This document shows positions 50,084 to 59,078 of a stretch of 64,000 nt of DNA, in pieces. The position numbers and the translations under genes were made by a program. The stretch is from DASREM01 sp035652095. GTDB taxonomy: Bacteria; Acidobacteriota; Terriglobia; Terriglobales; Acidobacteriaceae. How positions within the stretch are numbered: position 1 is the stretch's first letter; each line of letters opens with the position of its first letter. The notes beneath the pieces were generated by a model that did not search any database, was not told the origin of the DNA, and saw only the letters and a program-made list of their open reading frames with translations. Where the stretch lies: NCBI GenBank assembly GCA_035652095.1, contig DASREM010000021.1, forward strand, positions 1 to 64,000, in the 5' to 3' direction.

Positions 50084-51601
50084 TTATTCCGCAAAGCCGT
50101 CCGGCTGACTGAGGGCCTCTTCGTGTGCATGCTCGTCAATGAAATGACGGCCTGCAGCCAGCGCTTTACGATTGGTCTCCAGCAGGGCCACTTTCTTTAC
50201 CTTGTCTTCAATTACACCCATCGCGGTCCCGGGCGCCAGGCATTCGCTCTCTTCCAGCAGCGCGCCCATCATGATGATGTTGGTGACCTTGGTAGATCCC
50301 AGTGTGTCGGCCATCTGCGAGGCCGGAATGCAGATCGTCCGTACCCCGGCCGGCACTTGGAAGCCCTCCGGCAGCGACTCCTGGTTATAAAGCACGAGTC
50401 CGCCGCTCTTCACCTGCGGCGCAAACTTTCGCAGGGAGATTTCATTCATGGCAACCAGGGCGTCCGGATGCGAGATAAGCGGCGATCCAATCCGCTCCTT
50501 CGACAGGCAGACATGACAATGCGCGCTGCCCGAGCGCATCTCCGGTCCATAGGAAGGCAACCAGCTCACTTCCAGGCCTTCCCGCATGCCCATCTCGGTC
50601 AGCAGTTGCCCCAACAACAAGACGCCCTGACCGCCGAACCCCGCGATCTTTACGCTGAAATTCTTGAACCGGTGCGCATGCTTTACGGTGGTGCGGGTTC
50701 CGGCAACTTCGGGATTGATCTCGAGGACGTCGGCTACGGAGCGCTGCGGCGGCGCGGCGCCCGCGGGCACTTCCAGCTTGCGATCGCGAAACACATTCAG
50801 GGGAAATGCCGGCACCATTTTTTCATAGACCCATCGCCGCGCCTCGACCGGATCCTTGCCCCAGATCGTGGGACACGGAGAAAGTATCTCGACGAAGGTG
50901 AAGCCTGCGCCATCGCGTTGCAACTCGAGCGCCTTTTTTACGGCGCGGCGTGCCTTCATGATGTTCTTGTTGTCGCACAGGGCAACCCGCTCGATGTAGA
51001 CCGGAGCTTCCAAGGTGGCAAGCATCTCCGACATGTGTAACGGGAATCCTTCGTTCGCGGGACGTCTGCCCCAGGGAGAGGTCGTACTCTTTTCTCCGAC
51101 CAGCGTGGTGGGCGCCATCTGCCCGCCAGTCATGCCGTAAATTGCGTTATTGACGAAGAAGACGCTGATTTTCTCGCCGCGGTTTGCCGCGTGAACAATT
51201 TCCGCGGTGCCGATCGCCGCCAGATCTCCATCGCCCTGGTACGAGATGACCATCTTGTCCGGACACGCGCGCTTGATCGCGGTAGCCGAGGCCGGCGCTC
51301 TTCCGTGGGGGACCTGCACATTGCCGACGTCGAAATAGTAATAGGCGAAGACAGAACAGCCGACCGGGCTTACAAAGATGGTCTTATCCTGCACCCCCAT
51401 TTCCTGCAGGGCGTCGGCGATCAACTTGTGGGCCACGCCATGGCCGCAGCCGGGACAGTAATGCGTCTGGTGCTTCAGTTCCGACTTGCGGTCGTACAAG
51501 TCATAAAACAGCTCCGACTTGGAGTGAAGAACGTCGTAGCCATCGCCAGTTTCGGTTTTCACTTCCGGGTCCTGTACTGCGGCTTTGCTCTCGTCTGCCA
51601 T
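50084..51601 (-). CDS. 2-oxoacid:ferredoxin oxidoreductase, fused beta and gamma subunits
   Basis: The 505-residue protein has a beta part (about 1-300): CPGCGHG (49-55), the thiamine-diphosphate and metal motif GDGD in SYQGDGDLAAIG, and NNAIYGMTGGQMAPTT. A gamma part follows (about 315-500), starting FSVKIAGFGGQGVLLLGQLL. With the alpha subunit it converts a 2-oxoacid and CoA to acyl-CoA, CO2 and reduced ferredoxin. Beta and gamma are often separate genes; here they are one reading frame with a linker near 275-310. The KorB-like sequence suggests 2-oxoglutarate, but branched 2-oxoacids are possible. The ATG at 51601 is preferred over the longer frame, which lies in the alpha gene. Confidence 0.9.
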   Translation of the reverse strand: MADESKAAVQDPEVKTETGDGYDVLHSKSELFYDLYDRKSELKHQTHYCPGCGHGVAHKLIADALQEMGVQDKTIFVSPVGCSVFAYYYFDVGNVQVPHGRAPASATAIKRACPDKMVISYQGDGDLAAIGTAEIVHAANRGEKISVFFVNNAIYGMTGGQMAPTTLVGEKSTTSPWGRRPANEGFPLHMSEMLATLEAPVYIERVALCDNKNIMKARRAVKKALELQRDGAGFTFVEILSPCPTIWGKDPVEARRWVYEKMVPAFPLNVFRDRKLEVPAGAAPPQRSVADVLEINPEVAGTRTTVKHAHRFKNFSVKIAGFGGQGVLLLGQLLTEMGMREGLEVSWLPSYGPEMRSGSAHCHVCLSKERIGSPLISHPDALVAMNEISLRKFAPQVKSGGLVLYNQESLPEGFQVPAGVRTICIPASQMADTLGSTKVTNIIMMGALLEESECLAPGTAMGVIEDKVKKVALLETNRKALAAGRHFIDEHAHEEALSQPDGFAE

Positions 51602-51628
51602 AGTCTGTCCCTGCCTTGCCTGTATGGA

Positions 51629-51648
51629 GACAGCCGCGTGCGGCTGTC
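51629..51648. repeat. Palindromic repeat, GGACAGCC family
   Basis: GACAGCCGC-GT-GCGGCTGTC, a 9-bp stem with a 2-base spacer, lies between the alpha and beta-gamma genes of the operon. It could shape relative expression of the two, or be a simple insertion. Confidence 0.65.
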
Positions 51649-51674
51649 CGGCCGGGTCAACCCGGCACCTGTTA

Positions 51675-52724
51675 TTAGACCAACGCCAACATGCGTTCCG
51701 AGACCTGTTGCTGAAGTTCTTCGACGGAAGGAACGTTCCCTCCCACGCGGCCATAGAACTCCACCGGCACCTTGCCGTTCAGCGCCAGGCGCACATCCTC
51801 GACCATCTGCCCGTTGCTCAGCTCGACTACCAGCACCTTTTGCGCTCCCCTTGCCGCTTTCGCCAGCTCTTGCGAAGGAAAGGGCCAAAGCGTGATGGGG
51901 CGGAATAATCCCGCCTTGCAGCCTGCCTTGCGCAGCGTCTGCACGGTGGATCGCAGCACTCGCGATACGATGCCGTAGCCGACCAGCAGAATCTCCGCGT
52001 CATCAGTGTGGTAGGTTTCATGGCGCGCTTCCACCTGCGCGCGGATGTATTTCGCTTCCAGGCGGCGCTGGTGCTCTTCCAACTGGTCCGGCTCCAGGTA
52101 AATCGAGCTGATCAGGTTGGCGCGAGTCTCAGGCGTTCCCTTCACCGCCCAAAGCTTCTCTGGAGCGGCCACCTCGCGGTACTCCAGATCGAGCGGCTCC
52201 ATCATCTGCCCGATGAAGCCGTCGGCCATCACCACCGCGGGATTGCGGTACTTGTCCGCCAGTTCGAAAGCCAGGATGGTGAGGTCCGCCATCTCCTGCA
52301 CCGAGGCGGGCGCGAGGACGAGATTGCGATAGTTGCCATGTCCTCCGCCTTTCACGATGGCAAAGTAGTCGCTCTGCTCCGGGGCAATGTTGCCCAATCC
52401 GGGGCCGCCGCGCACCACGTCAACAATGACGCAGGGCAACTCCGAGCCCGCCAGGTACGACATACCCTCCTGCATTAAGCTGAGGCCGGGGCCAGAGGAA
52501 GCGGTCATGACGCGGGCCCCGGCCGCAGCTGCGCCGTACACCATGTTGATGGCGGCGACTTCGCTTTCCGCCTGCAAGAAAGTGCCGCCCACCTGCGGAA
52601 GGTACAGGGCCGCAGATTCGGCGATCTCGCTGGCGGGAGTAATCGGATATCCGTAGTAGGCGACGCACCCGGCGACGATGGCGCCCTTCACCACGGCCAC
52701 GTTTCCTTTACAGAGCTGGCGCAT
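51675..52724 (-). CDS. 2-oxoacid:ferredoxin oxidoreductase, alpha subunit
   Basis: The 349-residue protein starts MRQLCKGNVAVVKGAIVAGC and continues VAYYGYPITPASEIAESAAL, then QAESEVAAINMVYGAAAAGA and TASSGPGLSLMQEGMSYLAG. These are the pyrimidine-binding and transketolase-like domains of KorA/VorB-type alpha subunits. The C-terminal domain has LLVGYGIVSRVLRSTVQTLR and VLVVELSNGQMVEDVRLAL. AGGAGAG precedes the ATG at 52724, which overlaps the ferredoxin gene by 17 bases. It partners the beta-gamma fusion downstream. Confidence 0.93.
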   Translation of the reverse strand: MRQLCKGNVAVVKGAIVAGCVAYYGYPITPASEIAESAALYLPQVGGTFLQAESEVAAINMVYGAAAAGARVMTASSGPGLSLMQEGMSYLAGSELPCVIVDVVRGGPGLGNIAPEQSDYFAIVKGGGHGNYRNLVLAPASVQEMADLTILAFELADKYRNPAVVMADGFIGQMMEPLDLEYREVAAPEKLWAVKGTPETRANLISSIYLEPDQLEEHQRRLEAKYIRAQVEARHETYHTDDAEILLVGYGIVSRVLRSTVQTLRKAGCKAGLFRPITLWPFPSQELAKAARGAQKVLVVELSNGQMVEDVRLALNGKVPVEFYGRVGGNVPSVEELQQQVSERMLALV

Positions 52725-52989
52725 GTTGCTCTCCTTCTGATTTCCTGTCCACCAGCTTGAGCGCGCGTTTTGCCCGGTACACGGTGATGGCGCCCGGCTC
52801 CGGACAGCAGTAGAAGCAGATGCCGCACCCGGTGCAGTCATGCCCCACATAGTGCGCCGGATGCACGCCGTATGAATTCAATCCCGGCAATAACTCCAGG
52901 CACCGGGGCGGACAAGACTCGACGCAAAGCCCGCACCCCTTGCATTCGTTTTGATCGATGGTCACCTTACCGCGCGCTTGCCCCGTCAT
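52708..52989 (-). CDS. 2x[4Fe-4S] ferredoxin, oxidoreductase delta subunit
   Basis: The 93-residue protein has two full cluster motifs, CKGCGLCVESCP (C16, C19, C22, C26) and CTGCGICFYCCPEP (C52, C55, C58, C62). It passes electrons from the thiamine enzyme to soluble carriers, or is itself the delta subunit. GAGGTGATT lies just before the ATG at 52989. The gene overlaps the alpha gene by 17 bases and starts 2 bases after the CoA-transferase stop, so all are tightly coupled. Confidence 0.93.
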   Translation of the reverse strand: MTGQARGKVTIDQNECKGCGLCVESCPPRCLELLPGLNSYGVHPAHYVGHDCTGCGICFYCCPEPGAITVYRAKRALKLVDRKSEGEQHAPAL

Positions 52990-52991
52990 AA

Positions 52992-54320
52992 TCACCTCGC
53001 TGCGTGAGCTTGTGTACCTACCGGACGCTGCAGCCACTTGGTTTTTTCGCAATACTCGTAAAGCTGATCGCGGAACTTGGGGTGCGAAATATCAATCAGC
53101 GCCTTGGCCCGCTCGCGAATCGACTTGCCGTGCAGGTAGGCCACCCCGTATTCGGTCACTACGTAGCGGATCAGGCCTCGTGACGTCACCACCCCGGCGC
53201 CTGGACTCAGCATGGGGACGATGCGGGGGATGGCCCCGTCTTTGGCGGTGGATGAAATGGCGATGATCGGCTTGCCTCCCTTGGAGCGCGAAGCGCCGCG
53301 CAGGAAATCCACCTGCCCGCCGATGCCGCTGTAGAACTGGTTGCCGATCGAGTCCGAACACACCTGCCCGGTCAGGTCAATCTGAAGTGCGGAGTTGATC
53401 GCCACCATGTTGTCATTACGCGCAATCAGCGCTGGATCGTTGGTGTAGGAAGTGGGATGAAACTCGAAAATCGGATTATCGTCCACGAAATCGAACAGGC
53501 GCTTGGTCCCGAGCGCGAATCCCAGGATCACTTTGCGGGGTTTGAAGTTCTTGCGCGCCCCGGTGATCACTCCCGCTTCGATCAGGGGAATCACGCCGTC
53601 GGAAACGAGTTCGCTGTGAACTCCCAGGTCCTTGCGGTCCGACAGGAAGGGCAGCACCGCATCCGGAATTCCGCCAATCCCGGTCTGCAATACTGCGCCG
53701 TCTTCGATCAGGCCGGCCACGTTGCGGGCGATCGCGACGTGAAGGTCGGTAATCTCCGGCTTCTTCAAAGCGCACAGCGGCCGGGAAGATTCCACGACCG
53801 CATCAATATCGGACACATGAATGAAGCTGTCGCCGTAAGTGCGCGGCATCTGGTCGTTGACCTGTGCAACTACAAAATGCGAGAGACGGGCGGCGGTCAG
53901 GGTGGTATCTACTCCGACCCCGAAACTGCAGAATCCGTGCGCATCGGGAGGGGAAACTTCGATCAAGGCAACGTCCAGCGGCATCGCGCTTTCAAACAGC
54001 TCTTCAATCTCACTGAGATACACCGGGGTGTAATCGGCGCGGCCGTCATTGATGGCATCGCGAACGTTGGCGCCGATGAAAACCGCATTGTGCCGGAAAT
54101 GTTCCGCCATCTCGGGGGCGACGTAGGGGGCCGCACCCATTGTCATCATGTGGACGATCTCGACGTCGCGCACGAAGGGGGCCCGCTTCATCAGCGCCTC
54201 GACCAGGGTTTCTGGTTCCGCACAGCCCGGCTGGATGTAAACCCGCATTCCTGACTGCACACAGCGCAGCGCTTCTTCCGGTGTTCTGAGTTTCTTCTTG
54301 TATTCCGTTTCCCACGACAT
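52992..54320 (-). CDS. Acetyl-CoA hydrolase/transferase family protein (4-hydroxybutyrate CoA-transferase-like)
   Basis: The 442-residue protein starts MSWETEYKKKLRTPEEALRC and has the class I CoA-transferase folds. The catalytic Glu fits HSELVSDGV (E237), and FYSGIGGQVDFLRGASRSKG is the family block near the CoA site. Members move CoA between acetate and butyrate, 4-hydroxybutyrate or succinate. Next to a 2-oxoacid oxidoreductase it would release the acid from the acyl-CoA product while saving the thioester, as in amino-acid fermentation. That link is inferred from operon order. It overlaps neither neighbour but lies 2 and 4 bases from them. Confidence 0.9.
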   Translation of the reverse strand: MSWETEYKKKLRTPEEALRCVQSGMRVYIQPGCAEPETLVEALMKRAPFVRDVEIVHMMTMGAAPYVAPEMAEHFRHNAVFIGANVRDAINDGRADYTPVYLSEIEELFESAMPLDVALIEVSPPDAHGFCSFGVGVDTTLTAARLSHFVVAQVNDQMPRTYGDSFIHVSDIDAVVESSRPLCALKKPEITDLHVAIARNVAGLIEDGAVLQTGIGGIPDAVLPFLSDRKDLGVHSELVSDGVIPLIEAGVITGARKNFKPRKVILGFALGTKRLFDFVDDNPIFEFHPTSYTNDPALIARNDNMVAINSALQIDLTGQVCSDSIGNQFYSGIGGQVDFLRGASRSKGGKPIIAISSTAKDGAIPRIVPMLSPGAGVVTSRGLIRYVVTEYGVAYLHGKSIRERAKALIDISHPKFRDQLYEYCEKTKWLQRPVGTQAHAAR

Positions 54321-54324
54321 CTGC

Positions 54325-54807
54325 TTACCCTTTCGACTTATGGCTTGCTGCGACGGCGGGTGCAACCGGGGCCTCCGCGGTTGCACGCTCGTACCCGACT
54401 GCCGCGTAATAGATCGCGCGATCAAAAAACTGCTCCAGCAGTTGCAGGAGTTCCAGTTCCCCGAACACTTCGGCGGGACGTTCGAGCACGGATTCCTGCT
54501 TCAGATATTCCCAAAGGTTTTCCTTGGTCAGCAGGATGGTCATCGTGACCTGGCTGGAGGGCACATGCTGGCGCGCGCGCCGGGCGCCGATTTCCACGTA
54601 ACGGGCCTCGATGTCGAATGCGCTCTTTCCCAGCAGCCAATCCCCCAGGTGGCGGTAGACCTCGGAAACCCGTTGCTTCAATTCATCCGGAGGAACGTTC
54701 TGGTAGGCGCGGGTGAACTCGGAATCCTGCACCCGATGAAGCAGTCCCGCGGCCAGGGCCTCGGAGTGAGTCTCAATCAGGCGCACGAGCCGGTAGGCTA
54801 GCATCAT
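54325..54807 (-). CDS. Protein of unknown function heading the oxidoreductase operon
   Basis: The 160-residue soluble protein is helical: LVRLIETHSEALAAGLLHRV, DELKQRVSEVYRHLGDWLLG, EIGARRARQHVPSSQVTMTI and GELELLQLLEQFFDRAIYYA. The pattern recalls N-terminal domains of RsbR-type or histidine-kinase-linked sensors, but I cannot confirm it. An AGGAGGTG ribosome binding site lies before the ATG at 54807. It ends 4 bases before the CoA-transferase gene, so it is co-transcribed and may sense or regulate the pathway. Confidence 0.75.
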   Translation of the reverse strand: MMLAYRLVRLIETHSEALAAGLLHRVQDSEFTRAYQNVPPDELKQRVSEVYRHLGDWLLGKSAFDIEARYVEIGARRARQHVPSSQVTMTILLTKENLWEYLKQESVLERPAEVFGELELLQLLEQFFDRAIYYAAVGYERATAEAPVAPAVAASHKSKG

Positions 54808-55007
54808 GACCGCACCTCCTGCATTTCCTCTGCAGCCAGTGTCGGCCCGTGGGGTGATTCCAGCCGTGACCCTTAGCACACGGAAATGTGACGGCGGTCA
54901 CAAGGTTAAGTTATTGAGAAGAAAAACATGTAGACCGCCGTCCTGGCATGTACAGCCGAGCGAACCTCGACCTCTCGCCGCATGTACGGCAGCCTGGCGG
55001 CGGCTTC

Positions 55008-55033
55008 GGAGACGGGCGAGGACGCCCGTCTCC
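55008..55033. repeat. Palindromic repeat with 11-bp stem
   Basis: GGAGACGGGCG-AGGA-CGCCCGTCTCC is a perfect 11-bp stem with a 4-base loop, followed by ACACC. It lies just downstream of the FG-GAP gene stop (minus strand) and may also act as a terminator, although there is no T-run. Confidence 0.7.
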
Positions 55034-55057
55034 ACACCAAGGCCGCCTCAAGTAGTC

Positions 55058-57721
55058 TTAGTGTCCGGCGCGGTTCAGGAACAGCGCGCTTGCTCCTCCG
55101 CCTCCGACTACCAGGTCTGGAATTCCGTCGGCATTGAAATCACCGAGGAAGGTCGAAGCATTGCCCACGCCGGAGAATTGCGGCAGCAGGTAATTCGAGG
55201 CGGCGCCAAACTTGCCTTGGCCCTGCCCCGGCAAAATGATCAGCCCGAAGTTTGTCACCGGGTTTTGGTACGAAGCGTATTGGCTGATGGCCAAGTCGAG
55301 GTTGCCATCGCCATTGAAATCTCCATAAGCGCCGGTAAGCGCGTAGATTCCCTTCGCCACCAGAGTTGAATTTCCGAAGGTGAAATCGCCATTGCCCGGC
55401 AGCAGCAACGCACCCTGGGTCCCGGGAATCGGATTGCCGTTCGAATCAAAATGCCCTGCAGACAGCAGCGTCAGGTCCTGCTTGCCATCGTTATTGAAAT
55501 CGCCGTTAACGATGCCGCTCACAATCTCCTGCGTGACTACGGTTTTGGCGGAGGCCGTATTGAACGTGCCATCGCCGTTGCCGGGAATCACGTAGAAGTT
55601 ATATTGCCCTCCGACACCATTCAGGTCGGCGATCGCAACATCGAGTTTCCCATCCCCGTTGAAATCCACGAGTTTTGAGAAATAAAGCGCCCCGCCGAAC
55701 TGCGTGAAGGTCACGTTGAAGTGGCCGGTTCCGTCTCCGAGGAAAACGAAGATGCCTGTCGGAGTGTTCGCGCTCCCCTGGCAATTCGGATTCTGCGCGT
55801 ACCCGGCGACCATGTCTACGTGGCCATCATTGTTGACGTCGGCAGCGTCGAGGTAATTGATGGGAGCGCACCCCACAGGCACGGGAAAGGTAATGGGAAC
55901 CGGAGTCTGTAGTGTTCCGTCCGAGTTGGCCAGCGCGGTAATGAGCCCGTTCTGGGTCACGAAAATCACGTCGGACAGGCCGTCGCCATTGAAATCAACC
56001 GACGGGGTTACGATCGAAACGATCTGGTTGGTTCCCACCTGCGTGCCCGGCATTGCCACCGTGAAGTTGAAGTTGCCCTGACCATCGCTGATGCCAAAAT
56101 CAATGTCGGCGAAGCCGCTGGCTGCAGCATTTGTGAAGTCGTAAGAGAGGACGTCGGTCTTGCCGTCCCCATTGAAATCGCCAACCTCGGCGACGAGGCT
56201 GTTGGTGGCCCATTCCGTCGAGTTCGGGATTTGCGACGAAGCGTTGGCGGGACGGATCGCATTGCTGCCCGCGAAAGTTCCATCCCCGCGATTGAAATAG
56301 AAGGAGGCCTTGTTGTAGACGGATTCAACCCAGACGAAATCCAGGTTGCCATCGCCGTTGTAGTCGGCGGGCGCTGGTTGCTGATCGCCTCCCAGGCTTC
56401 CCGAATACTGGCCCAATGCGGTGGGAGAAAATGTGCCGTCGCCTTTTCCGGCAAAGATGCCGACCTGGCCATATCCAAACACGAGCAGATCCTGCTTGCC
56501 ATCCTTGTCAAAATCGGCCAAGCCTAGCAGGCTCGCTCCCAGCAGGTTCGCCAGCACCGGCGCGGCCGGATTCAGCAGTGAACCATCGCCTTTACCCAAC
56601 GCCACATAGATGCTGCCATCGCGAGTGACAAAGACCGCGTCCTGAAATCCGTCCCCGTTCAGGTCGAGGACCTGTAACGTGGATTGCGGGGGGCCGTCCA
56701 CCGCCACCGAGGCCCCGGTCTTCTTGACGGACTGGAAGCCGCCCTTGCCATCGCCAATCTGCTCCTCGATGGTGGTGGAAATGATGCGATCCAGTTGCGC
56801 CACCTCAAGCACCAGGTCAAGTTTGGAATCGCCGTTCAGGTCCGCCAGCGCCAATCCATCTCCGAACTGCACGTAGAGGAAGCCCTGCAGGGTGGTGTCA
56901 ACGGTAGTGGGCGCCTGAAAGGTCCCATCCCCATTTCCCAGGAACGTCTGCTGCGAAAACACCGTGGAATATGTTGGGAACGTGCCGGTCTGCAGATTGG
57001 CGACGGTGATCACGTCCATCTTGCCGTCGCCGTTCACGTCGCCGACGATCATCCCTCCGCCATTCTGGAATAGCGCGCCGCTCGATGGCGTGACGGCGGT
57101 ACTCACGGCGTCGCTGAAAGTGCCGTCCTTCTTGTTCAGGAAAACCAGGAACGCGCTGTTGGTTGCGTCCATGGCGACCACATCGGCGTAGCCGTCCCCG
57201 TTAAGGTCTGCCTGGCGGATGTATGCAATGCCGGGCTGCAAGGTTCCTGCCGAGTGATTGGAGTAGCTGGAAGTGGGGTTTCCCTTTCCGTTATTAAAAA
57301 GAATATTCAGCGTGCCATTGAATTCGACGGTTGCGACATCCGGGCCATTCTTCCTGTCGAAATCGGCTGAGACCGAGGTAAAGACCTGGCTGGGATCTCC
57401 GCTGGGAGAAGCGCTCACATATGGCGCGGCGGTGAAACCGCGGTAATTGAGTACGGTGGTTGGGTTGGCGAGCGGTTGGGTCCTGAAGGTGGGCGCTGGG
57501 GATTGGGAGTTTCCTGTATCCACTGCCACCTTGCCGAACTTCGGGGCGAGCCGCGGGTTGGGAAGTGGCAGCGCCGAATCTCTCATCTGCTGAAGCTTGT
57601 TGGAGGTGATGGGATTGGTGGCGGCGGCCTTGGCTTGGGATGCACTGGTTAGAGCAAGTGGGCTGAGTAAGAATCCGAGGAATGCAATCATTCTGACGCG
57701 AGCGAAAATCGAACCGGACAT
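55058..57721 (-). CDS. Large secreted FG-GAP/VCBS repeat protein
   Basis: The 887-residue protein has a signal peptide (MIAFLGFLLSPLALTSASQA). More than ten repeats of about 55-70 residues follow, with calcium loops such as DLNGDGYADVV, DVNGDGKMDVI, DFNGDGKTDVL and DFNADGIPDLV, each paired with a strand like FLGNGDGTFQ. This predicts one or two integrin-type beta-propellers that fold with calcium outside the cell. No enzyme motif or Ig-like domain is visible. AGGAGACCC precedes the ATG at 57721. The upstream part of the open frame lacks protein character. Related to the shorter protein at 26081-27493. Confidence 0.88.
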   Translation of the reverse strand: MSGSIFARVRMIAFLGFLLSPLALTSASQAKAAATNPITSNKLQQMRDSALPLPNPRLAPKFGKVAVDTGNSQSPAPTFRTQPLANPTTVLNYRGFTAAPYVSASPSGDPSQVFTSVSADFDRKNGPDVATVEFNGTLNILFNNGKGNPTSSYSNHSAGTLQPGIAYIRQADLNGDGYADVVAMDATNSAFLVFLNKKDGTFSDAVSTAVTPSSGALFQNGGGMIVGDVNGDGKMDVITVANLQTGTFPTYSTVFSQQTFLGNGDGTFQAPTTVDTTLQGFLYVQFGDGLALADLNGDSKLDLVLEVAQLDRIISTTIEEQIGDGKGGFQSVKKTGASVAVDGPPQSTLQVLDLNGDGFQDAVFVTRDGSIYVALGKGDGSLLNPAAPVLANLLGASLLGLADFDKDGKQDLLVFGYGQVGIFAGKGDGTFSPTALGQYSGSLGGDQQPAPADYNGDGNLDFVWVESVYNKASFYFNRGDGTFAGSNAIRPANASSQIPNSTEWATNSLVAEVGDFNGDGKTDVLSYDFTNAAASGFADIDFGISDGQGNFNFTVAMPGTQVGTNQIVSIVTPSVDFNGDGLSDVIFVTQNGLITALANSDGTLQTPVPITFPVPVGCAPINYLDAADVNNDGHVDMVAGYAQNPNCQGSANTPTGIFVFLGDGTGHFNVTFTQFGGALYFSKLVDFNGDGKLDVAIADLNGVGGQYNFYVIPGNGDGTFNTASAKTVVTQEIVSGIVNGDFNNDGKQDLTLLSAGHFDSNGNPIPGTQGALLLPGNGDFTFGNSTLVAKGIYALTGAYGDFNGDGNLDLAISQYASYQNPVTNFGLIILPGQGQGKFGAASNYLLPQFSGVGNASTFLGDFNADGIPDLVVGGGGASALFLNRAGH

Positions 57722-57913
57722 GGGTCTCCTGTATTTGCGGGTAACATCGCGGCGCACGCAGCCAGTCAGGCATGCAGCGTGACGGCACGATTCGAGTAAA
57801 CGGTTGCAGGGCAGAATGGAATCGCCCAAAAGCCGCGCGGGTTGCGGGATTTCAGGGACGCCCCAATGGGCAGCTATTCAAACACACTGGAGCGGGAGAG
57901 GCAATACAGGATT

Positions 57914-57943
57914 GCGCGTAATCTTTCGATTACGCGCTTTTTT
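57914..57943 (+). terminator. Orphan Rho-independent terminator on the + strand
   Basis: GCGCGTAATC-TTTC-GATTACGCGC is a perfect 10-bp stem with a 4-base loop, followed by TTTTTT. Both neighbouring genes are on the minus strand, so no known + strand gene needs it. It may end a small RNA made from within 57722-57913. Confidence 0.75.
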
Positions 57944-57997
57944 CACAGGACGGTGTTATGTCTGAAGTTCAAACGCGGTTGTTGCTGATCCTATCGT

Positions 57998-58747
57998 CTA
58001 ACGATACAACGGACTGCCCGGCAGGATCAGTTCCAGGATATCGTCATCTTCCCCCTTGTAGCTCTGCTCAGCTGATGTTTCGATGGCCTGGCGGCGGTCC
58101 GCGGGCACACTCCCTCTAAGCTTGAGAAACTCCTGCAACTGCTCTCTTGCGGCGCGCGACAATCCCGTGAAGCGGATCCCGGTTCCAAGACCGTACAAAC
58201 TGCTGACCACCACACCCTGGACCCAGATCTTGTTCTCGTCCAACCAGAACGCCGCGTTCACTTCGGTGTTCTCGGGTACCGAAACCACGGTCTGCACTCC
58301 GCACCCGCCTTCCCCCAGGTTCATGGTGGTGACCCACATCGGAATCTTCACGTTCTTGATGTGCAATTCAGCGGCAACTTCGCAGTCGTATCGCTGGGTC
58401 TTGCGCCGGGCCCGCACGCGAGGCCGCTTGAAGGTGTCGGGCTCTTCGAGGACGCCGGCCGAGTCATCGTGGTAGGTGGCAGTCACCATTCGTGACAGGC
58501 CTATTCTCTTCCCATCCTTGCCCGCAGGTTGGTTCCAGACCACGCGGAACCTTCCCGTGTTGTCCTCGCAGCGCAGAACCACGATGTCGCCCGGCTTCAA
58601 CTCGCTCTTGACGCCTTCGACAAAGGCGCCGTCCCGCGAGATATTGGCCGTGCGAACCCGTTCAATGAACGCACGCCCATTGGCATCGGTTCCACACAAA
58701 CTCACGTTCAACGTTGATGCTATGCGGTTCTGACGTCTGCATCCCAT
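57998..58747 (-). CDS. Double PilZ-domain protein
   Basis: The 249-residue soluble protein has an N-terminal PilZ-like half (about 5-95, NRIASTLNVSLCGTDANGRA then TANISRDGAFVEG). A C-terminal PilZ domain follows (about 110-220, RRKTQRYDCEVAAELHI, TTMNLGEGGCGVQT, GTGIRFTGLS). PilZ domains commonly bind cyclic di-GMP through RxxxR and D/NxSxxG. Here the first half has SRDG and the second NLGEGG with several basic residues upstream, so binding is possible but not certain. The frame is open 82 codons upstream; the ATG at 58747 is chosen because the first PilZ half starts there and GGGGG lies five bases before it. Role: signal-dependent control of envelope or motility functions, inferred. Confidence 0.75.
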   Translation of the reverse strand: MGCRRQNRIASTLNVSLCGTDANGRAFIERVRTANISRDGAFVEGVKSELKPGDIVVLRCEDNTGRFRVVWNQPAGKDGKRIGLSRMVTATYHDDSAGVLEEPDTFKRPRVRARRKTQRYDCEVAAELHIKNVKIPMWVTTMNLGEGGCGVQTVVSVPENTEVNAAFWLDENKIWVQGVVVSSLYGLGTGIRFTGLSRAAREQLQEFLKLRGSVPADRRQAIETSAEQSYKGEDDDILELILPGSPLYR

Positions 58748-59078
58748 ACGCGCCCCCAGAGACTCCTCTTTTCCCTTTGCACCTTGTCCAGGCGAGTTGC
58801 ACTCTACGCGGGGGAACTTGCAGCAGAGGATTACTTCCGTAACCTTCGCCGGAGAGCAAGGTGAACATCTTTGCACTGCACTTCCCGCGCCAACTTCGGG
58901 ATTCCAGCGCAAGCATTTACCTGCCGGGCAGAGAGAAAAAAAATGCACTTCAATGCACGAGTGGGAACTTGTTGGGCTAGTTGGCATCATCATGCCACTT
59001 TTTGTCAGCAGTGCCTGGCTGTAAAGTTTTCGTAAAAAACCAGTGCACGCGGAGAAAGTTTCTCGTTATATTTTCCCT
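58748..59078. other. Divergent intergenic region
   Basis: A 331-base gap between the PilZ gene and the next + strand gene. It holds the promoters of both. A purine-rich stretch with repeated ATGCAC words lies near 58940-58965. No gene was seen. Confidence 0.5.

Noticed and set aside
53457..54254. 265-codon + strand frame over the CoA-transferase gene
   Set aside because: It is antisense to a clear enzyme gene and has no motif.
55058..57721. Regular short repeats that might look like a CRISPR array
   Set aside because: The periodicity encodes FG-GAP protein repeats in one reading frame, with no identical direct repeats or spacers.
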